Assembly (NCBI GenBank): GCA_019694155.1
Contig: JAIBCN010000228.1
Coordinates: 1 to 44,276, forward strand
Origin: Vicinamibacteria bacterium
GTDB taxonomy: Bacteria; Acidobacteriota; Vicinamibacteria; Fen-336; JAGNNV01
Reading direction: 5' to 3'
DNA: 44,276 nucleotides
The position numbers were made by a program, and so were the translations under genes. A model generated the notes under the pieces. It saw only the letters and a program-made list of their open reading frames with translations, was not told the origin of the DNA and ran no database searches. Of the stretch, positions 18,053-26,324 are shown one piece after another; within the stretch, counting starts at the first letter, position 1; each line of letters starts with the position of its first letter.

Positions 18053-19381
18053 ATGCGGACGAACGCGGCGCAGCATTTCAATGACGCGGTCCGGCGGGAC
18101 GTTCCCGCGGCCCGGGCGCAGTGGCACAGCCTTCTGGAGTCGTTCGCCGGGCGCGGCATCACCTTTGGCGGGGCGCCCATGCCCACGTTCCTGCGCCCCC
18201 AGTTCGTCGACCGCGACACCTGGACCACCCTGACCACGGGCGCGACGCAGCTCATCCGGCTGTCGAAGCGGGTGGCCCGGACCGCTTTCGATGGACGTCT
18301 CGAAGCGCTCCTCGATTTCCTGGGGGCGCCCGAGCCGCAACGTCGCCTGCTCCGCCTCGAGCCGCCCGGGCCGGATGTCGCCCTCTCGCGCGTCGACGGG
18401 TTCCTCGAAAAGGACCGCGTGCGCTTCATCGAGATCAACTCGGACGCGCCCGCCGGTTTCGGCTACGCCGACCGGATGACCGAGGTCTTCGCGCGGCTGC
18501 CCCTGGTGCGCGGGATGGCGACCACCGATCCTCTCCTCGTCGTCGGCTCGATCGAAGCCCTGGTCACGAACCTGCGCTCCCACGCGCGCGCGGCTCAACC
18601 GCGGGTCGCCATCGTGGACCTGAAGACGGTGCGCACGCGGCCCGACCAGGAGATCCTGCGCGAAGAGTTCGCGCGCCGCGGCCTCGACACCGTGCTCGCC
18701 GACCCGCGCGAACTGGAGATCGCGAACGGGCGCCTCGTCGCCTTCGGCCTCCCCATTGACGTCGTCTACCGGCGCACCGTGATCTCCGAGGTGCTGGCCA
18801 TCGAGAAGGAAGCGCCCGCGTTCTTCGAGGCCTACTCGAAAGGGCTCGCCGTTTTCGTGAACTCCTTCCGCTGCTACCTCTCGGAGGACAAGGCCTTCTT
18901 CGCGATACTCACGGACGAGCGCTTCGCCTCGCTCCTCTCCGAAGGCGAGCGGGCTTTCGTGGCGACCTACGTCCCCTGGACGCGCAAGGTCGAGGATCGC
19001 CGAACAGAGTGGAAGGGCCGGAGCATCGAGCTGCTGCCCTGGGTGGAGAAGCAGCGCGAGCGGCTCGTCCTGAAGCCGGCGCACGGGTATGGCGGCGTCA
19101 ATGTCGTCGTCGGAAGCTCGGTGGACGAAAGGCGCTGGTCCGAGGCGATTCAGACCGCTCAGGGAAGCGGCGGCTGGATCGTCCAGGAGCGCGTGGAGGT
19201 TCCGGAGGAGGAATTCCCGATCTTCGGCGCCGACGGGTCGCTCGCGTTCGAGTCGCTCAAGGTGAACACGAACCCCTTCTACGTGGGCGGCGCGGAGGTG
19301 GGGGCGGTGACACGCATCTCGCGCGACCCGGTCATCAACGTCTCGGCGGGCGGCGGCAGCGTGCCCACGTTCGTCGTCTAG
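18053..19381 (+). CDS. Glutathionylspermidine-synthase-like (circularly permuted) ATP-grasp enzyme
   Basis: 442 residues from ATG 18053, which follows GGAGAGG; a GTG at 18038 overlapping the previous stop is a less likely start. The pattern RFIEINSDAPAGFGYADRM (about 127-144), then LVLKPAHGYGGVNVVVG (about 339-355) and WIVQERV (about 375-381), corresponds to the metal/ATP-binding block and glycine-rich loop of permuted ATP-grasp ligases such as glutathionylspermidine synthase. Such enzymes form amide bonds using ATP. No amidase domain is fused, unlike E. coli Gsp. It is coupled to an EamA exporter and sthA. Product unknown; a ligase that makes an exported amide is a guess. Confidence 0.68.
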   Translation: MRTNAAQHFNDAVRRDVPAARAQWHSLLESFAGRGITFGGAPMPTFLRPQFVDRDTWTTLTTGATQLIRLSKRVARTAFDGRLEALLDFLGAPEPQRRLLRLEPPGPDVALSRVDGFLEKDRVRFIEINSDAPAGFGYADRMTEVFARLPLVRGMATTDPLLVVGSIEALVTNLRSHARAAQPRVAIVDLKTVRTRPDQEILREEFARRGLDTVLADPRELEIANGRLVAFGLPIDVVYRRTVISEVLAIEKEAPAFFEAYSKGLAVFVNSFRCYLSEDKAFFAILTDERFASLLSEGERAFVATYVPWTRKVEDRRTEWKGRSIELLPWVEKQRERLVLKPAHGYGGVNVVVGSSVDERRWSEAIQTAQGSGGWIVQERVEVPEEEFPIFGADGSLAFESLKVNTNPFYVGGAEVGAVTRISRDPVINVSAGGGSVPTFVV

Positions 19382-19430
19382 AGCCGATCGCAAGAACCAG
19401 GCCGAGCCCTCCGGCCGCGGACGCGGCTCC

Positions 19431-19829
19431 TCAGGCCATGCGGTCGAAGACCAGCTTCCCGGCCGCGGCTGAAACCGCGCTCACGAAAGGGCCCCAGGCG
19501 AGATCGGCGAGAGTGAGTCCCCCCGGCCAGTTGCGCAGGGTGGCGAGGTTCGTGAGGTCGTAGGTGGCGTAGGCAATGAAGCCGAGAAGCGCGGCGCTGC
19601 CCGCGGCCTTCCCCACACCCGGCTCCGACGCGTGCGGAGCGATGCCGAACCAGACGAGCCCGAACACGTAGATCAGATAGAACGCCGCGGCCGCAGGCAG
19701 GTTGGCGTTCTCGGCCATCAGGTGCCCGATGCCTTCGCGATACATGGACTTCGCGATGACGGTGATCCAGGGCAGATCCACGACGAGCATCACCACCAGT
19801 GTGGTGACGTAGGCGGCGGCGTATCTCAT
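19431..19829 (-). CDS. DUF2177 family membrane protein
   Basis: 132 residues from ATG 19829. Four predicted membrane helices: about 3-22 (AAYVTTLVVMLVVDLPWI), 44-62, 75-95 (AAGSAALLGFIAYATYDLTNLATLRNWP) and 105-125. The YDLTNLATL...WP motif between helices 3 and 4 is the characteristic DUF2177 sequence. No function is established for the family. It is convergent with the ATP-grasp gene, and its start lies 95 bp from the divergent giant-propeller gene. Confidence 0.83.
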   Translation of the reverse strand: MRYAAAYVTTLVVMLVVDLPWITVIAKSMYREGIGHLMAENANLPAAAAFYLIYVFGLVWFGIAPHASEPGVGKAAGSAALLGFIAYATYDLTNLATLRNWPGGLTLADLAWGPFVSAVSAAAGKLVFDRMA

Positions 19830-19924
19830 GACGCGGACGCTACCTCGGAAACCTGAGGGGCGCGCAGGGGCCCTGCGAACCCTCGGCCACGCGGTATCCT
19901 GCTCTCCCACTCCAAAGAGGCCCC

Positions 19925-22900
19925 ATGAAACTCCGCGCCCTGATCGCCGCCGCCCTCTCCTTCGCCTCGACCCTGGCCTCCGCCCAGCCCTTCGATGCCA
20001 CCCTCTTCTCGGAGATGAAGTGGCGGATGATCGGCCCTTTCCGGGGCGGCCGCACCAAGGCCGCGGTCGGAGTACCGGGACGGCCCGGCCTCTTCTACAT
20101 CGGCGTCGTGAACGGCGGCGTGTGGAAGACCACGGACTACGGCCACACCTGGAACCCGATCTTCGACGATCAGCCCACCGGTTCGATCGGAGCCATCGCG
20201 ATCGCTCCCACCAACCCTGACCTCATCTATGTCGGCAGCGGTGAAGGACTCCAGCGCCCGGACCTGTCGACGGGCGACGGCATCTACAAGTCAACCGACG
20301 GAGGGAAGACCTGGACCCACCTCGGGCTTCGCGACGGCCAGCAGATTCCCCAGATCGTGGTGGACCCGCGCGACCCGGACCGGCTGTTCGTGGCCGTCCT
20401 CGGACACCCCTACGGGCCCAACGAGGAGCGGGGCCTCTACAAGTCGACGGATGGCGGGCGGACTTTCACGAAGGTCCTCTACAAGGACGAGAACACCGGC
20501 GCCATCGACGTGCTGCTCGATCCCAGGAACCCGGACATCGTCTACGCCGCGTTGTGGGAGTCTCGCCAGGCGCCGTGGGAGAACGGCGTCTTCTCCGGTC
20601 CCGGCAGCGGCCTGTTCAAGTCGACGGATGGAGGCGCCACGTGGAAGCCGCTCACCAAAGGGCTGCCGACGTTCGAGAAGGATGTCGCCGGCCGCATCGG
20701 CCTCGCCATAGCCCCCTCCCTTCCCTCGCGGCTTTTCGCCACCGTGGAGACGCGCGACAGTGGCGAGTCCGGGTTCCTCTTCCGCTCCGACGACTCGGGC
20801 GAATCGTGGACGCGGATCAGTGATGACCCCTATATCGTGGGCCGGCCCTCCGATTTCGCGGAGGTGAAGGTTCATCCCACGAATCCGGACATCGTGTTCA
20901 CGGCGAGCCGCGTGGCGTGGAAGTCGACCGACGGGGGCCGCACTTTCACCGCTCTCAAGGGCGCGCCCGGAGGCGACGACTATCACCGCATCTGGATCCA
21001 CCCCACGGATCCGAACATCATGCTCCTCGCCGCCGACCAGGGCGCCGTCATCACGGTCAACGGCGGGACCACCTGGACGAGCTGGTACAACCAGCCCACG
21101 GCTCAGATGTATCACGTGAGTACCGACAACAACTTCCCCTACCGCGTGTGCTCGGGCCAGCAGGAGAGCGGCTCGGCCTGCGTTCTCTCCCGCGGCCACG
21201 ACGGCTCCATCACCTTCCGCGACTGGACTCCGGTAGGCGTCGAGGAGTACGGGTACGTGGCGGCCGATCCCCTGAACCCGGACATCGTCTACGGCGGCCG
21301 GGTCAGCCGGTTCGATCGCCGCACCGGTCAGACGAAGAACGTCTCCCCAAAGCCGCTGCGCGCCGAGGGGTATCGCGTCGTCCGCACCCAGCCCGTTCTC
21401 TTTTCTCCCGTCGATCCGAAGATCCTCTACTTCGCTTCGAACACGGTATGGAAGACCACCAGCGGCGGCGACTCCTGGGACCAGATCAGCCCGGATCTCT
21501 CGCGCAAATCCTGGGAAGTCCCGAAGAACGTGGGCAAGTACATCGGCCCGGGCCCGCGGGACGGCAGGTCGTCGCAGCGGGGCGTCGTCTATACGCTCGC
21601 TCCTTCACCCCTCGACGTGAACCTGCTCTGGGCGGGCACGGACGATGGACTCATTCACGTGACCCGCGACGGCGGGGCCACCTGGACCGATGTGACTCCC
21701 CCGTCCCTCGCGCCCTGGGCGAAAGTCTCCATCATGGACGCTTCGCACTTCGACAAGGACACGGCCTACGCCGCGATCAATACCCTTCGCCTCGACGACC
21801 TGCGTCCCCACATCCTGCGCACCCGCGATGGGGGTCGCACCTGGCAGGAGATCGTGACCGGACTTCCGAACGGAGCCACCGTCAACGTCGTCCGCGAGGA
21901 TCCGAAGCGGCGCGGGCTGCTCTTCGCGGGCACCGAGACCACGGTGCACGTCTCCTTCAACGACGGCGACTCCTGGCAGTCGCTTCGCGTCAACCTTCCC
22001 GCGACCTCGATCCGCGATCTCGTGATCAAGGACGATGATGTCGTCATCGGCACCCACGGCCGCGGCTTCTGGATCCTCGACGACGTGACTCCGCTGCGGC
22101 AGCTGCGCGGGGAAGTAGCGGCGGCCGAGGTGCACCTCTTCGCCCCTCAACAGGCGTGGCGCGTTCGCTGGAACATGAACACCGATACCCCCCTGCCTCC
22201 CGAGGAGCCTGCCGGGCAGAATCCGCCCGACGGCGCCATCCTCCACTATTTCCTGAAGGCCGATGCCTCGGGGCCGGTCGCGCTCGAGATTCTCGACTCC
22301 GCGGGGAGGCTCGTGCGCGCCTTTCGGAGCGACGACAAGCCCGAGGAATGGCCGTCCGATCGCGACATCCCCGACTACTGGATCCGGCCGCATCAGCCCC
22401 TTCGTACGACCGCCGGCCTGCACCGTTTCGTCTGGGACCTGCACTATCCCTCGCCTCTCGCGCAGTCGTACGGCTATCCCATCTCCGCCGTCTTCGGGAA
22501 CACGTGGCGAGAACCACGCGGGCCCTGGGCTCATCCGGGAACCTACACGGTGCGCCTGACCGCGAACGGCAAGACCCTGGAGCAGAAGTTCGAGCTGAAG
22601 CTCGACCCGCGCATCAAGACCCCGGCCTCGGCGATGCAGACCCAGTTCGACCTCTCCATGCGCGCCTACACCGGCATGAACGAGGCCTTCAAGGCGCTCA
22701 CCGACGTGCGCGCCGCGCGACGGGCGCTCACTGAGGCCGCGGCGAAGCAGAAGGCGGCCGGAAAGAAGAAGACTCTCGCGGCCGAGGACGAGAAGCTCGC
22801 CGCCTTCGACGAGGCGGGCTTCTCGCGACTGAATCAGCAGATGGGCCAGATCCTCGATGCGCTTCAGGAAGCGGACGAGGCGCCCACCTCCCAGCTCATG

Positions 22901-22990
22901 GCCGCGCTCGAAGAGAGGAGCAAGGCGCTCGCGGATCTCATGGCGGCGTGGCCGAAGGCCCAGGCCGCGGCGAAAGCGCTGGTTCGTTAG
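19925..22990 (+). CDS. Large secreted Asp-box (VPS10/sialidase-like) beta-propeller protein
   Basis: 1021 residues, ATG 19925 with AGAGG upstream, signal peptide about 1-21 (ending ASA). At least 11 Asp-box hairpins (S/T-x-D-x-G-x-T-W) are spread over residues about 60-690, for example KTTDYGHTW, KSTDGGKTW, KSTDGGATW, TRDGGATW and TRDGGRTW. These form one or two many-bladed propellers as in VPS10/sortilin and sialidase-like glycosyl hydrolases. No catalytic tyrosine/glutamate set of sialidases can be assigned with confidence. After the propeller come an Ig-like region (about 760-900) and a helical C-terminus (AARRALTEAAAKQKA). Such proteins are frequent in Acidobacteriota and related soil bacteria; a role in extracellular peptide or glycan binding is a guess. 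Confidence 0.88.
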   Translation: MKLRALIAAALSFASTLASAQPFDATLFSEMKWRMIGPFRGGRTKAAVGVPGRPGLFYIGVVNGGVWKTTDYGHTWNPIFDDQPTGSIGAIAIAPTNPDLIYVGSGEGLQRPDLSTGDGIYKSTDGGKTWTHLGLRDGQQIPQIVVDPRDPDRLFVAVLGHPYGPNEERGLYKSTDGGRTFTKVLYKDENTGAIDVLLDPRNPDIVYAALWESRQAPWENGVFSGPGSGLFKSTDGGATWKPLTKGLPTFEKDVAGRIGLAIAPSLPSRLFATVETRDSGESGFLFRSDDSGESWTRISDDPYIVGRPSDFAEVKVHPTNPDIVFTASRVAWKSTDGGRTFTALKGAPGGDDYHRIWIHPTDPNIMLLAADQGAVITVNGGTTWTSWYNQPTAQMYHVSTDNNFPYRVCSGQQESGSACVLSRGHDGSITFRDWTPVGVEEYGYVAADPLNPDIVYGGRVSRFDRRTGQTKNVSPKPLRAEGYRVVRTQPVLFSPVDPKILYFASNTVWKTTSGGDSWDQISPDLSRKSWEVPKNVGKYIGPGPRDGRSSQRGVVYTLAPSPLDVNLLWAGTDDGLIHVTRDGGATWTDVTPPSLAPWAKVSIMDASHFDKDTAYAAINTLRLDDLRPHILRTRDGGRTWQEIVTGLPNGATVNVVREDPKRRGLLFAGTETTVHVSFNDGDSWQSLRVNLPATSIRDLVIKDDDVVIGTHGRGFWILDDVTPLRQLRGEVAAAEVHLFAPQQAWRVRWNMNTDTPLPPEEPAGQNPPDGAILHYFLKADASGPVALEILDSAGRLVRAFRSDDKPEEWPSDRDIPDYWIRPHQPLRTTAGLHRFVWDLHYPSPLAQSYGYPISAVFGNTWREPRGPWAHPGTYTVRLTANGKTLEQKFELKLDPRIKTPASAMQTQFDLSMRAYTGMNEAFKALTDVRAARRALTEAAAKQKAAGKKKTLAAEDEKLAAFDEAGFSRLNQQMGQILDALQEADEAPTSQLMAALEERSKALADLMAAWPKAQAAAKALVR

Positions 22991-23388
22991 CGCGAGGCGG
23001 CCTTGCGCGACGAGGGCTTTGCCTTGGCGCGGGCCGCCGCGGCCCGGGCGAGTTCCTTCACGATCCGCGCGACCAGCTTTTCCGGCACCTTTTCCCCCAG
23101 GGGGAACTTGACCGTGCCCTTGCTGAACTCGTATCCCGCGAGTTCCGGCCCGAGGGCCGCGCGGATGGGCTCGGTCACCGGGTACAAGGACCAGTGGCGC
23201 TTCCACCCCGCGTAGTAGACGATGCAGCGGCCTTCGAGCCGACAGGCGGGAATCCCGTAGCTGATGACCTCTTCCGCGCCCGGCAGCGCCTTGCGGATCG
23301 CGGTGCGAACGCGCTCCAGCGATGACCGGGCTTCGGCGGGCTGCTTCGCGAGGTAGGCCTCGACCGCGCCGGTGTTCGTCAGGACCAT
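22987..23388 (-). CDS. DUF1801 (YdhG-like) small protein
   Basis: 133 residues from ATG 23388, preceded by GGAGAG. The conserved DUF1801 fold features are present: VEAYLAKQPAEARSSLERVRTAIRKALPGAEEVISYGIPACRL, then a Trp/Tyr-rich core (YYAGWKRHWSLYP) and FSKGTVKFPLGEKVPEKLVARIVKE. Some family members are called iron-chaperone or Frataxin-like, but the function is not settled. The tail (RAAAARAKAKPSSRK) is basic and Ala-rich. Its stop overlaps the convergent propeller gene's stop by 4 bp (TTAG, 22987-22990). Confidence 0.85.
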   Translation of the reverse strand: MVLTNTGAVEAYLAKQPAEARSSLERVRTAIRKALPGAEEVISYGIPACRLEGRCIVYYAGWKRHWSLYPVTEPIRAALGPELAGYEFSKGTVKFPLGEKVPEKLVARIVKELARAAAARAKAKPSSRKAASR

Positions 23389-23419
23389 GTCTCTCTCCGT
23401 TTGTCGCGGGTGGCGCGAG

Positions 23420-24481
23420 CTACATCCGCGAGTCCGCGTAGTCGCGGAGGGCGTCCCGCAGGGCGTCGGGGCCCTCAGCTTCATGCTCCCAGGACACGAG
23501 CCCCGTGGTTTCGGGTATGAGGCTCAACCAGGCCATCCCTTCCTCGGTCCGGGCCACGCCGCCCATGGCCACGAGCTGCGCGGATGCGGCCAGCGTCTGG
23601 AACGTGCCTCGATGACGCTTGTGCACGGGAAGGATGGTGATCGACAGGAGGCCCCCGGTCGGAGGGCGAAGCCTCACCACACCCGGGCCGTCATGGGGCA
23701 GGGTCATCTCCGGCATGGGCGCCTTGGTATCGGAAGCCACGGTGGAGACCATCTTGAAGATCTCGTGGGGACCATCCTCGGGATGAGTGACGAGGAGGAT
23801 GCGCGAGCCGCCCCCTCCGAGGAAGAGGAGCTTCTGGTGCCACGACTCGAGTATGCCCTGAAGGGCAATGGCCTGCGTGTTGTACTCGCCGAGGATGCCG
23901 GACGAGGACAGCCAGGCCACGGCGAGGCGGATCTTGATGGAGGCCAGCGGAATCGCGGCCATGAGCTGCGGCGTCGTGATCTTCGGCTTGTTGGCGATGA
24001 CCTCGAGCACGTGAGGGGCGCCGCACGAGAGGTCGTCGGTCACCACGCGAATCCCCCGCGAACTGAGACCGAGGCGCGTCGTCTCGTCGGGGAAATAGGA
24101 GGCATTCCGCTCGAACTCGTCCTCCAGCCGCACCGTCTCCATGAGAAGCGACGTGAGGTCCAATCCGGCCTTGGCGTCGGTGGGCGGCGTGGCCGTGAAG
24201 AAGAAGGCGCCCTGGTGGCTGGACAGCATCTCGATCACGGCTTCGCTGTCGCTCAGACGCATGATGGAAGCGGAGATCAGCGAGCCGCGGTTCACGATGC
24301 ACTTTCCTTCGGCGTAGGGGGTCACCACTTTGAGCTGACCGCTCTTGCGCGCACTCGACAGCATCTCCATCACCTCGTAGAGGGAGAAGACTTCGATGCG
24401 GCCGGAAAGGTCGTGTTTCGCGGTCGAGCCGGTGCTCGATGTCGCTGCGGTGGGTCGGGCTATCTTTCCCGTTTTGGCCAA
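23420..24481 (-). CDS. DUF4388 (PATAN) domain protein
   Basis: 353 residues from TTG 24481 (GGGAGAG upstream). Residues about 24-130 carry the DUF4388/PATAN pattern: DLSGRIEVFSLYEVMEMLSSARKSGQLKV, then CIVNRGSLISASIM and the EAVIEMLSSHQGAFFFTA strand. Next comes a winged-helix-like segment (LEVIANKPKITTPQLMAAIPLASIKIRLAVAWLSSSGIL). The end (about 240-330) holds a hydrophobic fold (RILLVTHPEDGPHEIF, LLSITILPVHKRHRGTFQ) that looks like a nucleotide-binding or small-GTPase-like domain lacking a P-loop; this last point is inference. PATAN proteins take part in signalling and motility in cyanobacteria and deltaproteobacteria. No kinase or roadblock gene sits beside it. Confidence 0.72.
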   Translation of the reverse strand: MAKTGKIARPTAATSSTGSTAKHDLSGRIEVFSLYEVMEMLSSARKSGQLKVVTPYAEGKCIVNRGSLISASIMRLSDSEAVIEMLSSHQGAFFFTATPPTDAKAGLDLTSLLMETVRLEDEFERNASYFPDETTRLGLSSRGIRVVTDDLSCGAPHVLEVIANKPKITTPQLMAAIPLASIKIRLAVAWLSSSGILGEYNTQAIALQGILESWHQKLLFLGGGGSRILLVTHPEDGPHEIFKMVSTVASDTKAPMPEMTLPHDGPGVVRLRPPTGGLLSITILPVHKRHRGTFQTLAASAQLVAMGGVARTEEGMAWLSLIPETTGLVSWEHEAEGPDALRDALRDYADSRM

Positions 24482-24808
24482 CTCTGCTCTCTCCCTCGCG
24501 CCCTTGAATCAGTGTGCTGAAAGCGTAGCTTAGCTTTCGAGAGCCCCCTTTGCTGAAGGGAATCGCTCACATTCGAAGCCTCACCCGGTCGATCCAGGGC
24601 GGGTCCGCTAACGCGGGTCTCACAGGAAATCCGCCACCTGCCCACACCATTTCCGCGCTTCATTGACGTGTGAACCCGCAGGAAACCCGCGGTGGACGCA
24701 CGTGGTTTTCCACATCTTTCGCACAGGCTGCCGCGGGCCGGGGCCTTCCCTGGAGGCCTTTCGCTCGCGAGGGGAACCACCGGTTCCCGGTGGGTCCGGC
24801 GGCCCGGC
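24482..24808. other. 327-bp intergenic region with palindromes and DnaA-box-like sites
   Basis: No gene is apparent. Between the DUF4388 start (24481) and the dGTPase stop (24809) lie: an imperfect palindrome GAAAGC-N8-GCTTTC at 24519-24538, probably near the DUF4388 promoter; TTTTCCACA at 24706-24714, which fits the DnaA consensus TTWTNCACA; TTTCGCACA at 24717-24725, one mismatch, 11 bp later; and a hairpin at 24772-24793 made of two overlapping perfect 7-bp inverted repeats (GGGAACC-ACC-GGTTCCC and CCACCGG-TTC-CCGGTGG). The hairpin may end the dGTPase transcript, but it is followed by no T-run on that strand. Confidence 0.5.
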
Positions 24809-25963
24809 TTAGACGCGGACGAGCGGGTCGAACAGGCGGCGGTGCTCGTCGACCGCGAAGCGGTCGGTCATGCCGGCGATGTAGTCGCAGATCACGCGAT
24901 GCACGCCGTCCGCGTCGAAGCGCGCCTGGTACTGCGGAGGCAGCTGCAGCGGCTCGGCGCTGTACGAACTGAAGAGGTCGCGGAGGATCCGGCCGGCCTT
25001 GTCCGCCATCCGCATGACCCGCCAGTTGCGGTACATGTTGGTGAAGAGGAACGCCTTCAACTCGCGAACCTGGACGGTCATCTCATCGGAGTACGAAACC
25101 AGCCGGCTTCCCACGTGACGCACGTCCTCCACGCTCCGCACCCGGCTGGCCTGAATACGCTGGAGTGTCGTCATCACGAGATCGTTCAGGCACCGGTCGA
25201 TGATCTTCGACACGATCTGGCGACGCAGGACGGAGTCCTCGCCCGGCCCTTCCCGCAGCACGGACTCGTGAGCGGAGCGGAAGATTCCCACCGACCGGAT
25301 CTGCTCGATCGTGAACATGGACGAATTGAGGCCATCGTCGATGTCGTGATTGTTGTAGGCGATCTCGTCGACGAAATCCACGAGCTGGGCCTCGAGGGTG
25401 GGCGCCTCGCCGCGGGCGTATTCCTCGGGCGCCTTCGCGTCGGAATCCGCCTGGTGCTTGATGATGCCCTCGCGAACCTCCCAGGTGAGGTTCAAACCCG
25501 GATAGTCGGGGGAGCGCCGCTCGAGGGTTTCGAGGACGCGCAGGGTCTGGCGGTTGTGCTCGAAACCGCCGTGGTCCTTCATCAGCTCGGCCATGACGCG
25601 CTCGCCCGCGTGGCCGAAGGGGGTGTGCCCGAGATCGTGGCCGAGGACCAGGGTCTCCACCAGCTCCTCGTTGAGGGCGAGGATGCGCGCGGCCGTGCGA
25701 CCGATCTGCGCGCCTTCCAGGCTGTGGGTGAGCCGGGTCCGGTAGTTGTCGCCCTCGTGATTCACGAAGACCTGGGTCTTGTACTCGAGGCGGCGGAAGG
25801 AGGAGGTGTGGATGACCCGGTCGCGATCGCGCTGGAAGCAGGTGCGCAGCGGATGCTCGAGCTCGGTGTAGCGGCGTCCCCGGCTCTGCGCGCTCTTCAT
25901 CGCCCACGGCGACAGCCGCTCCGCTTCCCAACGTTCCTGCGCGACGCGATCGACGAAAGTCAT
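24809..25963 (-). CDS. dgt: Deoxyguanosinetriphosphate triphosphohydrolase-like protein
   Basis: 384 residues. HD-domain dNTP triphosphohydrolase of the short Dgt-like class. The metal ligands are His80 (RLTHSLEGAQ), His109-Asp110 (LVLGHDLGHTPFGHAGE) and the later aspartate in FVDEIAYNNHDIDDGL. RRLEYKTQVF and the C-terminal CDYIAGMTDRFA are also typical. The enzyme hydrolyses dGTP or other dNTPs to nucleoside and tripolyphosphate, controlling pools. It is divergent from DUF3467 across 58 bp. No ribosome site is obvious; TAAGAT 12 bp before the ATG could be a -10 giving a short leader. Confidence 0.94.
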   Translation of the reverse strand: MTFVDRVAQERWEAERLSPWAMKSAQSRGRRYTELEHPLRTCFQRDRDRVIHTSSFRRLEYKTQVFVNHEGDNYRTRLTHSLEGAQIGRTAARILALNEELVETLVLGHDLGHTPFGHAGERVMAELMKDHGGFEHNRQTLRVLETLERRSPDYPGLNLTWEVREGIIKHQADSDAKAPEEYARGEAPTLEAQLVDFVDEIAYNNHDIDDGLNSSMFTIEQIRSVGIFRSAHESVLREGPGEDSVLRRQIVSKIIDRCLNDLVMTTLQRIQASRVRSVEDVRHVGSRLVSYSDEMTVQVRELKAFLFTNMYRNWRVMRMADKAGRILRDLFSSYSAEPLQLPPQYQARFDADGVHRVICDYIAGMTDRFAVDEHRRLFDPLVRV

Positions 25964-26021
25964 AGCGGGGTGATCTTAGTCGTGAGCGCGGTATCGTGTA
26001 CGCCTACTGAAGAGGAGTTCC

Positions 26022-26324
26022 ATGGACGAAAAGAAGTCCGTCAATTTCACGGTCATCCCCGCGGATGAGGCGTCGCCGCGCACCTACTCGAATTTCTGCG
26101 CGATCCAGCACTCGCCTTTCGACTTCACCCTGACCTTCTGCGAAATGATGCCGATCACGGAGACCCAGTTCGTCCCGGGTCAGGACCATCAGTTCATCAA
26201 GGCCCCGGTGAAGACGAGGGTGGTGGTGCCGGTGCAGATCATCCCCGGCCTCGTGGCCGCGCTCCAGGAGAACTACCGGATGTACCAGGAGTCCTACGGC
26301 CCGACGAAGGGACCGATGAATTGA
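26022..26324 (+). CDS. DUF3467 family protein
   Basis: 100 residues, ATG 26022 preceded by AGAGGAG. The family pattern is clear: SNFCAIQHSPFDFTLTFCEM in the first half and ALQENYRMYQESYG at the end. Members are small soluble proteins without a known function; the fold resembles a sandwich of strands with a final helix. It is the first of three genes linked by 4-bp overlaps with endonuclease III and the amidase (TTGA at 26321-26324). Confidence 0.88.
   Translation: MDEKKSVNFTVIPADEASPRTYSNFCAIQHSPFDFTLTFCEMMPITETQFVPGQDHQFIKAPVKTRVVVPVQIIPGLVAALQENYRMYQESYGPTKGPMN

Noticed and set aside
19925..22990. True sialidase or glycosyl hydrolase annotation for the giant propeller
   Set aside because: The Asp boxes show the fold, not catalysis. 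The catalytic Arg triad and Tyr/Glu pair of sialidases could not be assigned.
24661..24808. Chromosome origin at the DnaA-box-like sites
   Set aside because: Only two candidate boxes, no clear AT-rich unwinding region and none of dnaA, dnaN, gidA or parAB nearby. Regulatory boxes are a simpler reading.
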